From Lateolabrax maculatus (taxonomy: Eukaryota > Chordata > Actinopteri > Acropomatiformes > Lateolabracidae): a DNA stretch of 64,000 bases. The translations under genes and the position numbers were made by a program. The DNA lies in assembly GCA_031216445.1 (NCBI GenBank), contig CM062201.1, forward strand, positions 992,001 through 1,056,000, given 5' to 3'. Each line of letters opens with the position of its first letter. Position 1 is the first letter of the stretch. Below, piece after piece: positions 61,730 through 64,000 of this stretch. The notes beneath the pieces were generated by a model that ran no database searches, was not told the DNA's origin, and worked only from the letters and a program-made list of their open reading frames with translations.

Positions 61730-62284
61730 TATAAGTTTGTCAGTGGTTCACAATCTCCAGCTACTAGCAGTGGTCCTATACAGGTGGGTGTAGCTATGCG
61801 TTTTGCGGCTTCATCTGCTAAGTTGTTGCCTTTAGCTATCAGGGAATTAGTTTTTTGATGAGCTACGCATTTAATGATGGCTAACACTTTTGGATGGTGT
61901 ATGGCTTCTAGTAAAGCTGAGATGGCAGAAATGACGACATGTGTCTCACCGTTTGTGGTTTGGGAGCTTTCGATACTGCCTCAATTTGTGAGGGCACTAT
62001 AGCTCATTTAGTGCCACAGAGTTGTCTACCTAAGTATTCAACCTGTGTCTGGCAAAACTGTAATTTATTTTTACTCACCTTGTGAGCCCCCTTTTCTAAA
62101 GCCATCAGGGCTGAGACTGAGTCTTGTGCACATTGAGCTTTGGAGGTGCTACATATCAAGAGATCATCTACATATTGTAGTACTGTACTGGACACGTCTA
62201 GGTGTTGCAGGTCATTAGCCAATACTCGACTGAATATTGAGGGACTTTCAACATAGCTCTGCGGGAGACGTGTGTACGTATACT
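61730..62284 (-). pseudogene. pol: ERV RT C-terminal half and RNase H, U8 copy
   Basis: RNase H frame 61887-61600 reads through the AT tract into integrase-side sequence; YVDD frame 62222-62004. Confidence 0.72.
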
Positions 62285-63165
62285 CACTGTAAAATCTAAT
62301 TAGTTGACCTTACTTAAAAAAAGTATGCAAACTCGTTGCAAATTAAGCAAAGTAATCTTAAGAATAGTGAGTTAGAAAAGCTTGTTTATTTTAAGTGTGC
62401 AGTACCAAATCAAGTAGTACAACTAAAAAAAAAAAAAAAAAGTTCATGTAACTTAATAGCCATGCTTAGTGTTAACTTAATTTTTTCATTTTGTGTGGAC
62501 TGCTTGATACAAATTTAACCCCACTTAGAATTATGATACCTACTACTTACTACTCACTCATTTTTTTTCAGTTCATTTCAGTTCAGTTAAATTAAACAAA
62601 CCAATTTCCTTGAATGGGTCCTTGTCCTTCTCCCATTTCTTATCTATTTTAGCTGTTATTACCTAATAAAGGGAAAAACACCACAAACATATACTTTAAA
62701 AGAACACTCACTGGGTTTGTTCAGCTGCATTACAACATTTATTAAAAAAATAATTGCATCACTGACAGATCTAGACTGAACAATAAATGTTCGATATTGT
62801 TACTTTTGATTCCAATTCTCCAATATAAAATGTGTGTTTTATCACTCATGTAATAACCTTACAATAAACAATAAAATGACTGTTCTCTATCCTCTTGTCA
62901 TATTTAATGTATTTTAAAGCTAGTTGCAAAATTGCTCATAGTGTGATCTATGTCTGTTAGGCTATTGTAATAACAATATGCATTAAATCTATTATTCAGC
63001 CTCAAGTGTTCTGTTCCCAAGTATCACTTTCTTGTACATTCAAGTACAAAACAGCAGCTAAACAACAAACTTGTGGTTTGATTTGACTGTAGAACATGAC
63101 ATGGACATGGCAAAAATAAAACCACATTTTTGTGAGCTAATTCTATGCATGTAACAGTCTCACAA

Positions 63166-64000
63166 TATTAAACAGGTAAACACCTGATAATTACAGGACT
63201 TCAGTGCATGCAAAATCATTGCATTTCTGATCAAAACTGAAAGTACAACAAATGCTTTTGTGTCCCAAAGCGAGCATCAGTCCAAGGTTTAAACCAACAC
63301 AGAAAAACATCACTCCTTGGGTTTTGTATTTGTACTACATTATAACTACTATAATTAAAAGTTTTCCCAAAACACAAATGTAAACAGGTCAACCTTGCTA
63401 GGTTCCTTTCTGACAACATTATCTAACAACTCTTTGCAACACAAGGTGGCGCTATTTCCACCATTAGCATACTAGCATAACATGGTACACTTTAATAGAA
63501 TTTTTTTTTTTTTTGAGATCATAAACAAGCCAGCTCAGTTGCATGAAAGCATAAAACTTTCTCTGATAACAGGAGAACATTAACTGCTGCATAATTTACA
63601 AAGTGCTATCTGACAGCTGATGGCTCTTTACTGGTCTAACCCAGTAGACTGTTCTTCAAAGTTAACAGTTTTGGTGGGAGGTTTTCTTTCCCAGTCCAAG
63701 CATCACAGTCTGAATGAAGTTGAGTGTATTTGCCATGCATTTTGGGTAATCCAAATGCAAAGCATATGTAAGCCCAAATAACAGACAAACTGCCTGAGGC
63801 AAGTTTTTTTATATGATCCATGATGATACCTCCCTCCAGAATGATGGCAGTGGAGATGGGCTGGAGGTCTACTGAACTTGGACCCTCATGAGGATTATCT
63901 TCACTGACAACTGTCAGCACACCGACAGTGCATTCTAGGGCCTCGTCTCTCGCTGTACCCTACAAAGACACACACACACATTCTTCAGCATGGCAATTTA
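63166..64000. repeat. Tandem unit U9, first 835 bp only
   Basis: The array runs off the window. Only the 3' flank and last coding exon of the cargo gene are present, so it cannot be classed as long or short. Confidence 0.93.
63636..63959 (-). pseudogene. SAMD3-like cargo gene, last exon, U9
   Basis: Only the terminal exon, with its ctttgtag acceptor and TAG stop, is inside the window; it is identical in translation to the other copies. Confidence 0.6.

Larger units (their letters stand above)
51853..63165. repeat. Tandem unit U8, long form (11,313 bp)
   Basis: Long layout like U1, but with private changes: a shorter AT run near 57010, a roughly 36-bp loss near 57105, and a different 13-base patch near 58505. 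In the gene body it shares Gly (PEGESS) and Val (MVTP) with the short units rather than Arg and Met of U1/U2. Confidence 0.94.
62285..64000 (-). mobile_element. CACTG transposon copy, left part (cut by window end)
   Basis: The left end CACTGTAAA starts right after TACT at 62281-62284. Only the 3' flank and last cargo exon are inside the window. Confidence 0.72.

Overview
This window reads as teleost fish nuclear DNA. It has spliced genes with GT-AG introns, AT microsatellites, an L2-type LINE fragment, a gypsy/ERV-type retroviral pol, a CACTG-ended DNA transposon and a very common fish 'AAAGTACTTAAAGTACTTTGTACTTAAGT'-style short element. I cannot name the species. No tRNA, rRNA, CRISPR array or ordinary single-copy gene was found.

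The whole window is one head-to-tail tandem array. Taking the sequence at base 1 as phase zero, the units are U1 1-11342, U2 11343-22683, U3 22684-28548, U4 28549-34420, U5 34421-40275, U6 40276-46135, U7 46136-51852, U8 51853-63165 and the start of U9 63166-64000. U1, U2 and U8 are long (about 11.3 kb). U3-U7 are short (5.7-5.9 kb) and share one internal deletion of about 5.5 kb.

Each long unit is a nested composite, read mainly on the minus strand. An ERV (protease/RT start, RT end, RNase H, integrase, 3' LTR, no recognisable env) lies against an L2 LINE fragment. A 7.4 kb DNA transposon with ends CACTGTAAA...TTTACAGTG sits inside the RT region of the ERV, flanked on both sides by TACT. The complete transposon is seen at 10461-17864 and 50972-58323.

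The transposon carries one minus-strand gene locus. Its 5' part is a four-finger C2H2 protein continuing into the start of a CACTA/EnSpm-like transposase core. That core stops abruptly and is joined to a second protein of the fish 'SAMD3-like' multicopy family, with a PB1-like start and four downstream exon blocks bounded by good splice signals. All eight copies share the same two stop codons and at least two frame breaks, so the locus was already broken when the array expanded. The zinc-finger reading frame is still open in every copy.

Short units keep the gene body, an integrase scrap, RNase H, the RT end and the left transposon end. They have lost the putative promoter and first exon, the L2, the LTR and the RT start. 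Diagnostic substitutions alternate (U3 like U5, U4 like U6), which suggests dimer-level amplification. U1 and U2 appear identical except for one T in a homopolymer, so the array is either very recently homogenised or partly an assembly product.
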